From assembly GCA_030065235.1 (NCBI GenBank), contig JASJDC010000002.1:334001-398000 (forward strand): a stretch of DNA of 64,000 nt. Reading direction: 5' to 3'. The stretch is from Alphaproteobacteria bacterium (lineage in GTDB: Bacteria; Pseudomonadota; Alphaproteobacteria; UBA8366; Aestuariispiraceae). This document shows positions 53,844 to 63,908 of this stretch, one piece after another. The notes under the pieces are model-generated. The model searched no databases, was not told the DNA's origin, and saw only the letters and a program-made list of their open reading frames with translations. The position numbers and the translations under genes were made by a program. Every line of letters starts with the position of its first letter. The first letter of the stretch is position 1.

Positions 53844-54161
53844 TTAGGGCAAGACGCCGCCGCTTTCGACCATCGCCGCATAAACCTCGCCCGCCACGGC
53901 GCTGGGTTTATGCTGACCGATCTCAATCGCTTCGCGTCCGGCGGCGACCATCTCCTTGGTCGGGCTGCGCGGCGCCAGAACATAGCCCGCCTGGTTCAAG
54001 GCCCTCACAACCTCTTCCGCCTGCTTGCTGTAATTCTCGTTGAAAAAGGTCCAATCGGCCGAGCGGATCGCATCCGCGATCAAGCAGTTGACTGACTTGT
54101 CGATCTCATCCGGCGTCAGTTTCGAAGGATCAGGCGTATCGGCTTTTCCAAAGGGGATCAT
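53844..54161 (-). CDS. Conserved hypothetical protein
   Basis: Unrecognised protein of 105 residues starting MIPFGKADTPDPSKLTPDEI. It is soluble with predicted helices (ADWTFFNENYSKQAEEVVRA) and a regular end (MVAAGREAIEIGQHK). An earlier ATG at 54278 would overlap the VOC gene; 54161 is preferred for its methionine-rich family-like start and AGGGA about 10 nt upstream. It lies convergent with dusA. Confidence 0.6.
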   Translation of the reverse strand: MIPFGKADTPDPSKLTPDEIDKSVNCLIADAIRSADWTFFNENYSKQAEEVVRALNQAGYVLAPRSPTKEMVAAGREAIEIGQHKPSAVAGEVYAAMVESGGVLP

Positions 54162-54258
54162 GGGTCGGGCGTCCCTGCTGCTCTCTGTCGCCCCCGTCTT
54201 TACCGCGCGCCGCGTCCTCTTCACAATCGCCGCGACAGGCATAGGACGGAGGCGCGCC

Positions 54259-54645
54259 ATGGACAGTCGACAGATCACCTTTCTCTACGCAACCGACCTG
54301 GACGCGTCCCGACGCTTCTATGAGGAGGCGATCGGCCTTGAACTGGTGCAGGTTCAAGAGGCCGGCTGCCGGATCTATCGCAGCGGCCCAAGCTCTTTCC
54401 TTGGTGTCTGCAAGACCCGTCCCGACCGGCCGTCCGGCGGCGCCGGCGTCGTGATCTGCTTCGTCGTCGAGACTGAGGCCGCGGTTGACGAAGCCGCCGC
54501 CAAATTCACCGCGGCCGGGGTTCTGACCGATGGCGACCCGCGTTGGAACGGCGATTTCGACATTTATCATTTCTATTGCCGCGACCCGGACGGCTACGCG
54601 CTGGAGGTCCAGTGCTTCAAGGACCGCAACTGGGCCGGCGATTGA
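54259..54645 (+). CDS. VOC-family protein (glyoxalase/bleomycin resistance fold)
   Basis: Metal-dependent enzyme-fold protein of 128 residues. It begins MDSRQITFLYATDLDASRRF and has FVVETEAAVDEAAAKF, DIYHFYCRDPDGYALEVQCF, where the His and Glu are the usual metal ligands. GGAGG at 54248-54252 lies 6 nt upstream of the ATG and fixes this start. Function is not predictable; it is divergent from the small gene before it and convergent with pmbA. Confidence 0.88.
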   Translation: MDSRQITFLYATDLDASRRFYEEAIGLELVQVQEAGCRIYRSGPSSFLGVCKTRPDRPSGGAGVVICFVVETEAAVDEAAAKFTAAGVLTDGDPRWNGDFDIYHFYCRDPDGYALEVQCFKDRNWAGD

Positions 54646-54662
54646 GGACCCGGGCTGAGCCC

Positions 54663-56009
54663 CTACTCCCCGGCGACGGTCATGCCGTCGATGCGCAGGG
54701 TCGGCGCGTTGGTCGCATATTTGAAGGTCAGGTCGTTCGCCGGAGTCAGGTTCAGGAACATCTCGATCAGATTGCCGGCGACGGTGACCTCATTCACCGG
54801 ATAGGCGATCTCGCCCTTCTCGATCCAGAAGCCGCTGGCGCCGCGGCTATAGTCGCCGGTCACGCCGTTCACGCCCATCCCCATCATGCTGGTGACATAG
54901 AAGCCGCTCTCGATCTCGCCGATCAGGGCTTCCGGGGTCAGGTCGCCGGGCTGCATATAGACATTCGTGGTCGAGGGCGAGGGCGGGCCCGAAACGCCGC
55001 GCGCGGCGCGTCCGTTCGAGGTCAGGTCCAATTGCCGGGCGCTGCGCAGATCCAGGATCCAGGTCTGCAAAACGCCATCCTCGACCAGCGCCAGGGCGGG
55101 GTTCGCCAATCCTTCCGCATCGAACGGTTTTGAGCCGAGGCCGCGCGGCCGGTGCGGATCGTCCAGCACCGTTACGCCTTTGGGCATAATCTGATCGCCC
55201 ATTTTGTCTTTCAGGAAGCCGACGCCGCGCGCGATTCCGGCCCCGTTGACGGCGCTGGTCAGGTGGCGCAGCATGCCGTTCGAGACGCGCGGATCGAAGA
55301 TAACAGGCGCCGATGTTGTCGGCCCTTTGCGCGGGTTCAGCTTGGCGACCGCGCGCTCGCCGGCCGATTTGCCGACTTTCACAGGGTCGTCCAGATCGCT
55401 GCGATAGACGGCGGTCGAATAGTCATAGTCGCTTTCCATGCCGACGCCTTCGCCGGCCAGGACCGAGACGCCGACGCCATGACGTGAGCCTTGATAGGTT
55501 CCGGAAAAGCCGTTGCTGGCGGCCAAGGCGATCGACCAGTGCGACCAATCCGCCTCGGCCCCTTCCGAGTTGCTGACGCCCGCGACTGAGAGCGCCGCCT
55601 CTTCCGCCGCCGCCGCGCAGTCGAGCAGGTCCTGCGCCGAGGGCTCGACCGGATCGACGCTGTCGACATTCGGATGCGGACCCGGGCTGATTTGCTCAGC
55701 CGTCGCCAGGCCGGCATAGGGATCGTCCGGCACCGCGCCGGCCATCGCCAAGGCCCGCTCGACCAGATCGTCGAGCGCCGACGGCGACCAGTCGTTCGAG
55801 GACACGACGGCCTGTTTCTGACCGATCAAGACGCGCAGGCCGAGATCCTGGCTTTCCGACCGCTCCAGCTTCTCGACATTGCCCAACCGCCGCGCGTGGC
55901 TGATCGAGACGCCGCGCGCAGCGACCGCGTCCGCTTGATCGGCGCCGCGCGCCCGCGCCTTGGCGATAAGCGTGTCGAGAAGGTCGAGATCGGTGTCGGC
56001 GTCGGTCAT
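54663..56009 (-). CDS. pmbA: TldD/PmbA-family metalloprotease component PmbA
   Basis: PmbA/TldE-like protein of 448 residues; with TldD it degrades or matures peptides such as microcins and CcdA. The N-terminal ISHARRLGNVEKLERSESQD, central SLGLRVLIGQKQ-type and GNGPASG-like loops, and a C-terminal YSRGASGFWIEKGEIAYPVN motif are present. TldD itself is not in the window. It is downstream of a small membrane protein and purD on the same strand. Confidence 0.9.
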   Translation of the reverse strand: MTDADTDLDLLDTLIAKARARGADQADAVAARGVSISHARRLGNVEKLERSESQDLGLRVLIGQKQAVVSSNDWSPSALDDLVERALAMAGAVPDDPYAGLATAEQISPGPHPNVDSVDPVEPSAQDLLDCAAAAEEAALSVAGVSNSEGAEADWSHWSIALAASNGFSGTYQGSRHGVGVSVLAGEGVGMESDYDYSTAVYRSDLDDPVKVGKSAGERAVAKLNPRKGPTTSAPVIFDPRVSNGMLRHLTSAVNGAGIARGVGFLKDKMGDQIMPKGVTVLDDPHRPRGLGSKPFDAEGLANPALALVEDGVLQTWILDLRSARQLDLTSNGRAARGVSGPPSPSTTNVYMQPGDLTPEALIGEIESGFYVTSMMGMGVNGVTGDYSRGASGFWIEKGEIAYPVNEVTVAGNLIEMFLNLTPANDLTFKYATNAPTLRIDGMTVAGE

Positions 56010-56084
56010 AGAATGTTTCCAGGTAAAGGACGAAAGGGAGGGCCCCGTCGGCCGGGGCGTGAATGCCGGCCGCGCGAGAGTGCG

Positions 56085-56393
56085 TCAGCGGAACGCGTCA
56101 AACAAGCCTTCGGGCAGCGGAATGCCGACGGGTTTTTCGCCCATGCCCATGAAGGCGATGTACGCGGCGGCGCCCAAGCCGATGATTGACAGGATGATCT
56201 GTACGCGTACACGCCTCAGCATCGGCCCCGGATCTTCCATGCGGTCGGGATCGGGCCGCTCGCCGCCGACCCGGCGCTCGAAACGGCCCTCCGTGTAGTT
56301 CTTCCGGTTCACGAATTTGAACAGGATGAACAGGCCCAGCATGACCAGGCCGGCGATCCAGATCGTGTCGGCGATATGCGGATCCATGCCCAT
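56085..56393 (-). CDS. Small two-helix membrane protein
   Basis: Unrecognised membrane protein of 102 residues. Helices are at about 10-25 (IWIAGLVMLGLFILFKF) and 65-82 (VQIILSIIGLGAAAYIAF), with a charged middle segment rich in Arg and Asp (RRVGGERPDPDRMEDPG). It starts 21 bp after the purD stop and 75 bp before pmbA, on the same strand, so a purD-hyp-pmbA operon is likely. The second ATG at 56387 is an alternative start. Confidence 0.7.
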   Translation of the reverse strand: MGMDPHIADTIWIAGLVMLGLFILFKFVNRKNYTEGRFERRVGGERPDPDRMEDPGPMLRRVRVQIILSIIGLGAAAYIAFMGMGEKPVGIPLPEGLFDAFR

Positions 56394-56414
56394 AACGTCT
56401 GACTTCCAATCGGC

Positions 56415-57731
56415 CTATTTCGACACCGGATTGGCGAGGGCGTTTTCGCGCTCGACCGCGCGCCAGCCGATGTCCCGACGCCAAAAGCCGTTTGGCCAAT
56501 CGATCCGGGCGATTTCCGCATAGGCTCGCGCCTGCGCCTCGGCGACCGTGTGGCCACGCGCGGTGACGTTCAGCACGCGCCCGCCGGCGGCGGCCAGCCC
56601 GCCATCAGGGCCCAGCGTCGTGCCGGCGTGAAATGTCACCACATCCGGGTCCGGCGCGCCGTTGGGCCCCGCCGGGTCGGGCAGAGTGATCGGCGTGCCT
56701 TTCTCATAGGCCCCCGGATAGCCTTTCGACGCCATCACCACGGTCAGGGCGGTTTCCTCATACCAGCGCAAATCGAAATTGGAGAGCACGCCGTCGGCGC
56801 AGGCCAATAAGGCCGGCGCCAGGTCCGACATCAGCCGCATCAGGATCGCCTGGCATTCCGGATCGCCGAAGCGGATATTGTACTCGATCAGTTTCGGCCC
56901 CTCGTCCGTGACCATCACGCCGAGGAACAGGACGCCCTGAAACGGCGAGCCCTCCGCCTTCATCGCCGCCAGGGTCGGGTTCAGGATCGTATCGATAATC
57001 TGTTTTTCGACCGCATCGGTGCAGACCGGCGCCGGCGAATAGGCGCCCATCCCGCCGGTATTGGGGCCCTGGTCCCCGTCATAGGCGCGCTTATGATCCT
57101 GCGCCGAGGCCAGCGGCAGCGCCGTATCGCCGTCGCAGAGCGCGAAATAGGACAGTTCTTCGCCTTCGAGGAATTCCTCTATCACCAACTCCCGCCCGGC
57201 GGCGCCGAACTTGCCATCCTCCAAGGCCTCCTGCGCCGCGGCCAGGGCCTCTTCGATAGTCATCGCAACGGTGACGCCTTTGCCCGCCGCCAGCCCGTCA
57301 GTCTTCACCACGATCGGCGCGCCATGGTCCTGGATGAACGCCTCGGCCTCGGCGTAGCTGTCGACCCTTGTATAGGCGGCGGTCGGAATCCCGTACTTGC
57401 GGCAGATATCCTTCATATAGCCTTTGGAGCCCTCCAGCCGCGCAGCCTCGGCGCTGGGACCGACCGTCTTGATCCCGGCCGCGCGCATGGCGTCGGCCAG
57501 ACCGTTGACCAGCGGCTCCTCCGGTCCGACCACAACCAGATCGATCTTTTCATCGACCGCGAACCGGACGAGCGCGTCGATGTCGTTCACGCCGATATCG
57601 ACCAGCACCGCGTCCTCGGCGATTCCAGGATTGCCGGGTGCGCAATAGAGCGACTCGCACAGCGGCGAGGCGGCCAGCGTCCAACAGAGCGCGTGTTCCC
57701 GCCCGCCCGAACCAATCACCAGAAACTTCAT
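56415..57731 (-). CDS. purD: Phosphoribosylamine-glycine ligase
   Basis: GARS, second step of purine synthesis, 438 residues. The start [20 protein letters not shown] is standard. The ATP-grasp region has [18 protein letters not shown] near residue 140, [34 protein letters not shown], and [18 protein letters not shown]. The frame is open well upstream, but 57731 fits all family N-termini and GGGAG lies upstream. It diverges from xseA across 150 bp. Confidence 0.96.
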   Translation of the reverse strand: MKFLVIGSGGREHALCWTLAASPLCESLYCAPGNPGIAEDAVLVDIGVNDIDALVRFAVDEKIDLVVVGPEEPLVNGLADAMRAAGIKTVGPSAEAARLEGSKGYMKDICRKYGIPTAAYTRVDSYAEAEAFIQDHGAPIVVKTDGLAAGKGVTVAMTIEEALAAAQEALEDGKFGAAGRELVIEEFLEGEELSYFALCDGDTALPLASAQDHKRAYDGDQGPNTGGMGAYSPAPVCTDAVEKQIIDTILNPTLAAMKAEGSPFQGVLFLGVMVTDEGPKLIEYNIRFGDPECQAILMRLMSDLAPALLACADGVLSNFDLRWYEETALTVVMASKGYPGAYEKGTPITLPDPAGPNGAPDPDVVTFHAGTTLGPDGGLAAAGGRVLNVTARGHTVAEAQARAYAEIARIDWPNGFWRRDIGWRAVERENALANPVSK

Positions 57732-57881
57732 GCCTACTCCCAAATCTGCCCGTCTAAAACGGCCGGTCGCGCCTTGCGCCCTTGTCTGAATCGGCGACAG
57801 CCTGAACAATAATCCTGCAGCGCCGGATCGCGGCAGACCTCTTCGAAAGATAGGCGCGTCGACGGCTTTACGGTAGTGACA

Positions 57882-59402
57882 ATGAACCGATCCTCCCCCG
57901 AATACCAGAAAGCGCCCGGCACCGGCGGCAACGCGCCGGAAATGACCGTCTCGGAAATTTCGCGGCTGCTGAAGCGCACGGTCGAAGAGGCGTTTTCCTA
58001 TGTCCGTGTGCGCGGCGAGATTTCCGGCTTCAAGCGCGCCGCGTCCGGTCATCTCTATATGACCCTGAAGGACGAGTCTTCGGTGATCGATGGGGTCTGC
58101 TGGCGCGGCGCGGCGCAGCGTCTGGCGACCCAGCCGGAAGACGGGCTGGAGGTGATCGTCACCGGCAAACTGACCACCTATCCCGGCCGCAGCAAATATC
58201 AGATCGTCATCGAGACGATGGAGCCCGCCGGCGAAGGCGCGCTGCTGAAGCTGTTGGAGGACCGCAAGCGCGCGCTTGAGGCCGAAGGACTGTTCGATCC
58301 GGCGCGCAAGAAGCCGATCCCGTTCCTGCCAGAGCGCATCGGCGTCGTCACCTCACCGACCGGCGCCGTGATCCGGGATATCTTGCACCGGCTGGACGAC
58401 CGCTTCCCGCGCCCGGTGCTGCTCTGGCCGGTGCCGGTTCAGGGCGAGGGCGCGGCGGAGAAGATCGCCGCCGCCATTCGAGGTTTCAACGAGCTGGACG
58501 AGACCGGCGGCGCGCCGCGTCCGGACGTCATCATCGTCGCGCGTGGCGGGGGCAGTCTGGAAGACCTGTGGGCCTTCAATGAGGAGGTTGTCGTACGTGC
58601 GGCGGCCGCAAGCGCTATTCCGCTGATCTCGGCGGTCGGCCACGAGACAGACGTCACCCTGATCGATTTCGCCTCTGACAAGCGGGCCCCGACCCCGACG
58701 GCGGCGGCCGAGCTGGTCGTGCCGGTGCGGCGGGAATTAGCGCTCAGCGTCCGCGATCTCGAACGGCGCTCGGGCGGCGCCTTGCTGCGCCTGCTTGACC
58801 GGGCGTCGGTGCGGCTGGACGGGTTGGCGCGCGGTCTGCCGGACCCGGCCGCGATCCTGGATGCGCGCGCGCAGCGGCTGGACGATTTCAGCGAGCGGCT
58901 GACCAACGCGATACGGCGCCGGCTGCAGCGCGAGGGAGAGGCGACGGTCGGCCTCGCCGCGCGTCTGCGCCATCCGGGACAGGTCCTCGCGGCCCAGGCC
59001 GAACGCGCCGCGCAAGCGAGCGAACGTCTGTCGCGCCTGGCCGCCCGAAATATCCAAAGCCAGACGCGCCGGTTCAGAGAGTCGCGTCTGGATGACCGGC
59101 TCGACCGGGCGCTGAACGCAACGATTACCGTCAAAGAAACGGCGCTGAAACAGATCGCGCCGCGCCTCAACGGCGTCTCCTACGAGAATGTGCTGAAGCG
59201 CGGCTACGCCATCCTGCGTGACGAGGCGGGCGGGGTTTTGATGGACGCCGCCGCCGTCCAAGCCGGCCAAGGGCTGAGCGTGCAGTTGCGCGACGGGTCT
59301 GTCGCGGCGACGGCGTCCGGGTCCGCGCCAAAATCAACACCGGCGGCCAAACCCAAGCGGAAACCGAAAGCCGACAATGAGCGTCAGGGGAGCCTGTTGT
59401 GA
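57882..59402 (+). CDS. xseA: Exodeoxyribonuclease VII large subunit
   Basis: Large subunit of the single-strand-specific exonuclease, 506 residues. The OB-fold region has [20 protein letters not shown] and LKDE. The nuclease domain has [40 protein letters not shown] and the [20 protein letters not shown] motif. A long helical region and an alanine/lysine-rich tail follow. GTG 57876 or ATG 57882 is likely; TVSEIS begins near residue 22. XseB is not in the window. Confidence 0.95.
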   Translation: MNRSSPEYQKAPGTGGNAPEMTVSEISRLLKRTVEEAFSYVRVRGEISGFKRAASGHLYMTLKDESSVIDGVCWRGAAQRLATQPEDGLEVIVTGKLTTYPGRSKYQIVIETMEPAGEGALLKLLEDRKRALEAEGLFDPARKKPIPFLPERIGVVTSPTGAVIRDILHRLDDRFPRPVLLWPVPVQGEGAAEKIAAAIRGFNELDETGGAPRPDVIIVARGGGSLEDLWAFNEEVVVRAAAASAIPLISAVGHETDVTLIDFASDKRAPTPTAAAELVVPVRRELALSVRDLERRSGGALLRLLDRASVRLDGLARGLPDPAAILDARAQRLDDFSERLTNAIRRRLQREGEATVGLAARLRHPGQVLAAQAERAAQASERLSRLAARNIQSQTRRFRESRLDDRLDRALNATITVKETALKQIAPRLNGVSYENVLKRGYAILRDEAGGVLMDAAAVQAGQGLSVQLRDGSVAATASGSAPKSTPAAKPKRKPKADNERQGSLL

Positions 59403-60232
59403 GGCGGCGCCGCTTCGCCTTCCTTTTCGCGCTCTGCTGTGTGATCGCGGGGCCGGCGCATGCGCAAGACCCGTTCGCCGAGTTCCAACTGACCGGCGTC
59501 TTCGATCAGGGCGGCTATGCAATCGGCCAGGCGCGGCCGGGCGACAGGCTGACGGTTGGGGAGCGCGCCCTACGGCTAACCACAGATGGCCGTTTTCTGA
59601 TCGGTTTTCACCGCGACGAATCCTCGCCTTTCCGCTTCAGCCTGATGCGGGACGGCGCGACGACCGATTACGCCCTGCCCCTCAAAGCGCGCGAGTACGC
59701 GATCCAGCGGATCGACGGTCTGCCGCCGAAGCAGGTGACCCCGCCGGCCGAGGTGCTGGCGCGCATCCGGTCGGAGGCGGAAGCGGCCTGGATCGCCCGC
59801 GATCGGGATAGCGCCCTGACCGATTTCGAAGGCCGGTTCGATTGGCCTTTGCAAGGCGATCCCGGCGTGATCACCGGCGTCTATGGGTCGCAGCGCATTC
59901 TGAACGGCGAGCCGCGCCAGCCGCATTACGGCGTTGATATCGCGGCGCCGACCGGAACCCCGGTCCTGGCGCCGGCCGGCGGCGTCGTCAGCTTCATCCA
60001 TGAGGACATGTATTTTTCCGGCGGCACGCTGATGATCGATCACGGCCACGGGCTCGCCTCGACCTTTCTGCATATGGAGACGATCGAGGTTGCGCTCGGC
60101 GATGCGGTGGCCCGCGGCCAGCGGATCGGCACATTGGGCGCCAGCGGGCGCGCCACCGGGCCGCACCTCGACTGGCGGGTTAATTGGTTCCAGTCGCGTC
60201 TCGACCCGATGCATTTCGCAAGTCCCGAGTAA
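59399..60232 (+). CDS. M23-family periplasmic metallopeptidase
   Basis: LytM-like peptidase of 277 residues with a signal peptide ([20 protein letters not shown], cleaved after AHA). The C-terminal M23 domain has HYGVDIAAPTGTPV, DHGHGLASTFLHM and GRATGPHLDWRVNW, giving the metal ligands H..D and HxH. The intervening 140 residues are a beta-rich domain. It starts GTG 59399 in a GTGA overlap with xseA. It may cut septal peptidoglycan or act on amidase regulation. Confidence 0.92.
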   Translation: MRRRRFAFLFALCCVIAGPAHAQDPFAEFQLTGVFDQGGYAIGQARPGDRLTVGERALRLTTDGRFLIGFHRDESSPFRFSLMRDGATTDYALPLKAREYAIQRIDGLPPKQVTPPAEVLARIRSEAEAAWIARDRDSALTDFEGRFDWPLQGDPGVITGVYGSQRILNGEPRQPHYGVDIAAPTGTPVLAPAGGVVSFIHEDMYFSGGTLMIDHGHGLASTFLHMETIEVALGDAVARGQRIGTLGASGRATGPHLDWRVNWFQSRLDPMHFASPE

Positions 60233-60351
60233 ACATCCTGGCGCGCCAGGAGCACTGTGTCGGGCGCGCCCTTGACCTCGATGGCGCGAAAGCGCGTAAA
60301 CTGCGAAATCGGCGTAACGCGCGCTGTAAACTCAGACGAGAGAGGGTGAGC

Positions 60352-61962
60352 ATGAATAAAGTATCCGTCGGCAAGTTGGCTGAGATCGGCGATCGCCAGC
60401 CGCACTACGCCCTGGTCGGGGAGGTCGATCTGGTCGTCGTCCGGTTCGACGCGGAGACGGCGGTCTTCTATGGCCGATGCCTGCACCGCGGCGCGCTGAT
60501 GGCCGATGGCTTTGTCCAAGGCGACAATCTGGTCTGCGGTCTGCACTATTGGGACTATCGGCTCGACACCGGCGTGTCGGAATATGCGAATAAGGAAGCG
60601 CTCCAGAAATTCACCTGCTGGGTGGAGAATGGTGAGATTTGGGTCGATGCGGATGAGATCGCCGCCTGGGCGAAGGATCATCCGCAGCCCTTCAACCGCG
60701 ACGCCTATCTCGGCCTCTACGCCGACACCAGCCACGGCACGGAGGAAGAGCCGCACAACGCGCTGATCGAGTCGCTCGCCCGCGACGGGCTGAGCAAGAC
60801 CGGGCATCACGGGCCGGTCCGCGCCATGGGCGTATCGCGCGCCACCTTGCCGAGTTGGGATGACCTGCAGTTGTTGACCGCGCAACTGCACCGGCCGCCG
60901 CTGCTGGATGACGACCCGGTCGGGACCGACGTGGTGATCGGACCCAATGCGCAGAAGCCGCTGCGTCTCGACATCCCGCTCTTTGTTTCGGATATGAGCT
61001 TCGGCGCATTGTCGGAGCCGGCCAAGACCGCTCTGGCGCGCGGCGCGGAACTGGCGGGCACCGGAATCTGCTCCGGCGAAGGCGGCATGCTGCCGGAGGA
61101 GCAGGCGGCGAATTCCCGCTATTTCTATGAGCTGGCCTCGGCGCGGTTCGGTTTTTCTTGGGACAAGCTGGCGAAGGTCCAGGCCTTTCATTTCAAGGGC
61201 GGACAAGGCGCCAAGACCGGCACCGGCGGGCATCTGCCGGGCGCCAAGGTCAAGGGCAAGATCGCCGAGGTGCGCGGTCTCGAAGAAGGCCAAGACGCGA
61301 TCTCGCCAGCGCGGTTCCCGGACTGGACCGACCCGGCGCAAATCCGGGAATTCGCCGATGAGGTGCGCGACCGGACTGGCGGCATCCCGATCGGCTATAA
61401 GCTGTCGGCCCAGCATATCGAACGGGATATCGACGCGGCCCTGGATGTCGGGGTCGATTACATCATCTTGGACGGACGCGGCGGCGGGACCGGCGCGGCG
61501 CCGACGATCTTCCGCGACAATATTTCGGTCCCGACCATTCCGGCGCTGGCTCGGGCGCGTCGTCATCTGGACAAGAACGGCAAGGCGGGCGTCACGCTGG
61601 TCATCACCGGCGGATTGCGCACGCCCGCCGATTTCGTGAAGGCGCTGGCGCTCGGCGCGGACGCGGTCGCTGTCTCGAACTCGGCGATGCAGGCGATCGG
61701 CTGCATCGCCATGCGGGCTTGTCAGACCAACAATTGTCCCGTCGGCATCGCCACCCAGAAGCCGCATCTCGTGAGCCGATTGGTGGTCGAGAAATCGGCG
61801 CGGCGTCTTCAGAGCTTTTTCGAATCCTCGGTCGAACTCATGCAGGTCATGGCGCGCGCTTGCGGTCACGATCACCTGTCGAAATTCGCGCACGACGATC
61901 TGACGACCTGGAAGAAGGATATGGCTGACCTGTCCGGGGTCGCCTACGGCGGGGTTAGCTGA
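60352..61962 (+). CDS. Rieske-glutamate synthase FMN-domain fusion
   Basis: Two-domain protein of 536 residues. Residues about 10-105 form a Rieske [2Fe-2S] domain: C-L-H, 16 residues, then C-GL-H (in CLHRGALMADGF and VCGLHYWDYRLDTG). Residues about 150-520 form the FMN-binding domain of glutamate synthase (LDIPLFVSDMSFGALSEPAK, KIAEVRGLEEGQ, ILDGRGGGTGAAP), including RACQTNNCPVGIATQ with the cysteines of the [3Fe-4S] cluster. The amidotransferase and GltD parts are absent, so it cannot be a full GOGAT. GAGGGTGA precedes the ATG at 60352. An electron-transfer or amidation role is likely but unproved. Confidence 0.9.
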   Translation: MNKVSVGKLAEIGDRQPHYALVGEVDLVVVRFDAETAVFYGRCLHRGALMADGFVQGDNLVCGLHYWDYRLDTGVSEYANKEALQKFTCWVENGEIWVDADEIAAWAKDHPQPFNRDAYLGLYADTSHGTEEEPHNALIESLARDGLSKTGHHGPVRAMGVSRATLPSWDDLQLLTAQLHRPPLLDDDPVGTDVVIGPNAQKPLRLDIPLFVSDMSFGALSEPAKTALARGAELAGTGICSGEGGMLPEEQAANSRYFYELASARFGFSWDKLAKVQAFHFKGGQGAKTGTGGHLPGAKVKGKIAEVRGLEEGQDAISPARFPDWTDPAQIREFADEVRDRTGGIPIGYKLSAQHIERDIDAALDVGVDYIILDGRGGGTGAAPTIFRDNISVPTIPALARARRHLDKNGKAGVTLVITGGLRTPADFVKALALGADAVAVSNSAMQAIGCIAMRACQTNNCPVGIATQKPHLVSRLVVEKSARRLQSFFESSVELMQVMARACGHDHLSKFAHDDLTTWKKDMADLSGVAYGGVS

Positions 61963-62002
61963 CGCGCTATACGACCCCACTCGGCAGCCCGGCTGGCGAC
62001 GG

Positions 62003-62911
62003 TTATTTGTCGCCCCAGCGGTTATGGACCCAGAGCCACTGCTCCGGCTTGTCGCGCGCCCACTCCTCGAACAGGGCGTTGACCTGGAGCATGACCGCCC
62101 GGATGTCGGCCTTCTTGTCGCCTGTGTCGGGCACGGTCAGCGGCTCAAAGACCGTTAGGCGAAACCGGACTCCGGGCAGCCGCTCAATCCGCACCGGGAT
62201 CAGCGGGCACTTGAACTTCATCGCCAGTTCGGCCGGCGCCGTCGCCGTCTTCGCGTCGCGGCCGAAATACGGGATCGCCATACCTTCGTTGAGGCGTTGG
62301 TCGAGCATCATGCCGACCGGGTCGCCGGCCTTCAGCGCCGCGACGATCCGGCGCGCGCCGGCGCGGCCTTTCGGGATCAGTTCCTTGCAGAAGCTGCCGC
62401 GCACTTTCTCGAACAGAGTGTTCACCATCGGAATCGAGGCGTGCCGATAGACATTCACAAGCGGCGTTCCGCGCTGCGCCGGGGCGACGCTCGCCATTTC
62501 CCAATTTCCGAAATGACCGGAGAAGATGATGAACGGGCCGCCCGCTTGGACGGCGTCGGAAAAATACCATTCATTGACGACTTCGACGCGGGAGTCCGGA
62601 CCGATGGTCTGGATACGGTCGACCTGCGCCCATTCGCCGGCGCCGCGGCCCAGATTGTCCCAGATCCCCCGCATCGTCTCGTCGATCTGGGCTTGCGTCA
62701 TGTCCGGGAAGGCGCGCGCGAGATTGCGGCGCGCGACCCGGTCGCCCTTCAGGAAGGGCCCGATGCTGAGCAACAAGCGGCTCCCAAACGCCGAGGCCCA
62801 GGTCAAGGGCAGCGCGCGGCAGAACCAGAACAGCACATAGATGAGCGCGCCTTGCAGCGGATAGAGGAATATCCGCCGCATCCGCCGGGAAAATTGCGAT
62901 CGGTCAGCCAT
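62003..62911 (-). CDS. lpxL: Lipid A acyltransferase of the LpxL/HtrB family
   Basis: Inner-membrane acyltransferase of 302 residues that adds a secondary acyl chain to lipid A. A helix at residues about 15-30 is followed by the catalytic HX4E motif in FSGHFGNWEMASVA (about residue 130), then GMMLDQRLNEGMAIPYFGRD. It overlaps the end of lpxK by 8 bp, so the two are coupled. The family includes LpxL, LpxM and LpxP; acyl specificity cannot be read here. Confidence 0.9.
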   Translation of the reverse strand: MADRSQFSRRMRRIFLYPLQGALIYVLFWFCRALPLTWASAFGSRLLLSIGPFLKGDRVARRNLARAFPDMTQAQIDETMRGIWDNLGRGAGEWAQVDRIQTIGPDSRVEVVNEWYFSDAVQAGGPFIIFSGHFGNWEMASVAPAQRGTPLVNVYRHASIPMVNTLFEKVRGSFCKELIPKGRAGARRIVAALKAGDPVGMMLDQRLNEGMAIPYFGRDAKTATAPAELAMKFKCPLIPVRIERLPGVRFRLTVFEPLTVPDTGDKKADIRAVMLQVNALFEEWARDKPEQWLWVHNRWGDK

Positions 62912-63908
62912 TCAGAACCAGTTCTTCCAAGATGCGCCAGGCGGTCCAGGGCGGCGACAGCGTCAAGCGATAGCCGGCGGCTAAAACGTCTATGCGCGAT
63001 CGCTGCGCCTCGGACAGTCTGATATAGTCTTTTTCGGTCGTCACAAGCGCAGAGTCGGCCTGGGCGGCGAGATCCGCCACGCCGTCCAGGTCGGCGTCGC
63101 TATAGGGATGATGATCGGGAAAGGCGCGCGTTTCGCGGAGCGCCAGGCCGGCGTTTGTCAGACCGTCGAAAAATTTCTCTGGCCGGGCCAGTCCGGCGAA
63201 GGCGACGATTGGACGGTCTCGGTCCAATCCGGGAGGCGGCAGCGTCTCGGCCTCGGCCCGGATCAGACGGCTGGTCCCGTCCAAGGCCGAAAGGACCGCC
63301 GGCGCCGCTTCGCCGATCAAGATCACCGCGTCCGCGCGCCGCAGCGCCTCGGCGACCGGCCCCCGCAAGGGACCGGCGGGGACCGTCAAACCGTTTCCGA
63401 ACCCGAACCCGCCATCGATCACCAGGATCGCGGCGGAGGGCGCGACCGTCGGATTCTGAAACCCGTCATCCATCAGAACCAGATCGGCGCCGCCCGTGAT
63501 CGCCGCTTGGATCCCGGCGCGCCGATCCTTGGCGATATAGACGGGGACATCAGACGCGGCGCAGGCCATCATCAGCGCCTCGTCGCCGACATCCCGCGCC
63601 GTATCCCGCGCGGGATCGATCCGGTGGGGCCCGACCAAGGCCCCGCCATAGCCTTTCGAAGCGATAGCGACAGCGAGCCCCAACTCCCGCGCCGCCGCCG
63701 ATAAGAGCAAGGTCAGCGGCGTCTTACCGCCGCCGCCGAGGGTGACATTCCCAATACACAGAACGGGCTTTTCAAAACGGACGGCCGTTGAGAAACGCGA
63801 CCGCAGCCCAGCGCCAAGTTGATACAGACAGGCGACGGGGCGAAGCAGCGTCAGCCAGGGTCCCGTCGCGCCCGCCGCCCAGAATTCCGGCTGTGTCCGC
63901 TTAACCAT
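62904..63908 (-). CDS. lpxK: Tetraacyldisaccharide 4'-kinase
   Basis: Lipid A 4'-kinase of 334 residues. The Walker A is LCIGNVTLGGGGKTPLTLLL (near residues 52-71), followed by VGDEALMMACAASDVPVYIA, LVLMDDGFQNPTV (Walker B and catalytic Asp) and a C-terminal FPDHHPYSDADL block. The upstream gene's stop lies within its first codons (ATGGTTAA) and its own end overlaps lpxL, so waaA-lpxK-lpxL behave as one unit. Confidence 0.96.
   Translation of the reverse strand: MVKRTQPEFWAAGATGPWLTLLRPVACLYQLGAGLRSRFSTAVRFEKPVLCIGNVTLGGGGKTPLTLLLSAAARELGLAVAIASKGYGGALVGPHRIDPARDTARDVGDEALMMACAASDVPVYIAKDRRAGIQAAITGGADLVLMDDGFQNPTVAPSAAILVIDGGFGFGNGLTVPAGPLRGPVAEALRRADAVILIGEAAPAVLSALDGTSRLIRAEAETLPPPGLDRDRPIVAFAGLARPEKFFDGLTNAGLALRETRAFPDHHPYSDADLDGVADLAAQADSALVTTEKDYIRLSEAQRSRIDVLAAGYRLTLSPPWTAWRILEELVLNG

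Noticed and set aside
60352-61962. Complete glutamate synthase large subunit
   Set aside because: The length is about 536 residues rather than about 1500, and the glutaminase domain is absent.
60040-61980. 646-codon minus-strand frame
   Set aside because: It is antisense to the M23 peptidase end and the Rieske-GltS fusion, which have clear motifs; long antisense frames are expected at this GC content.
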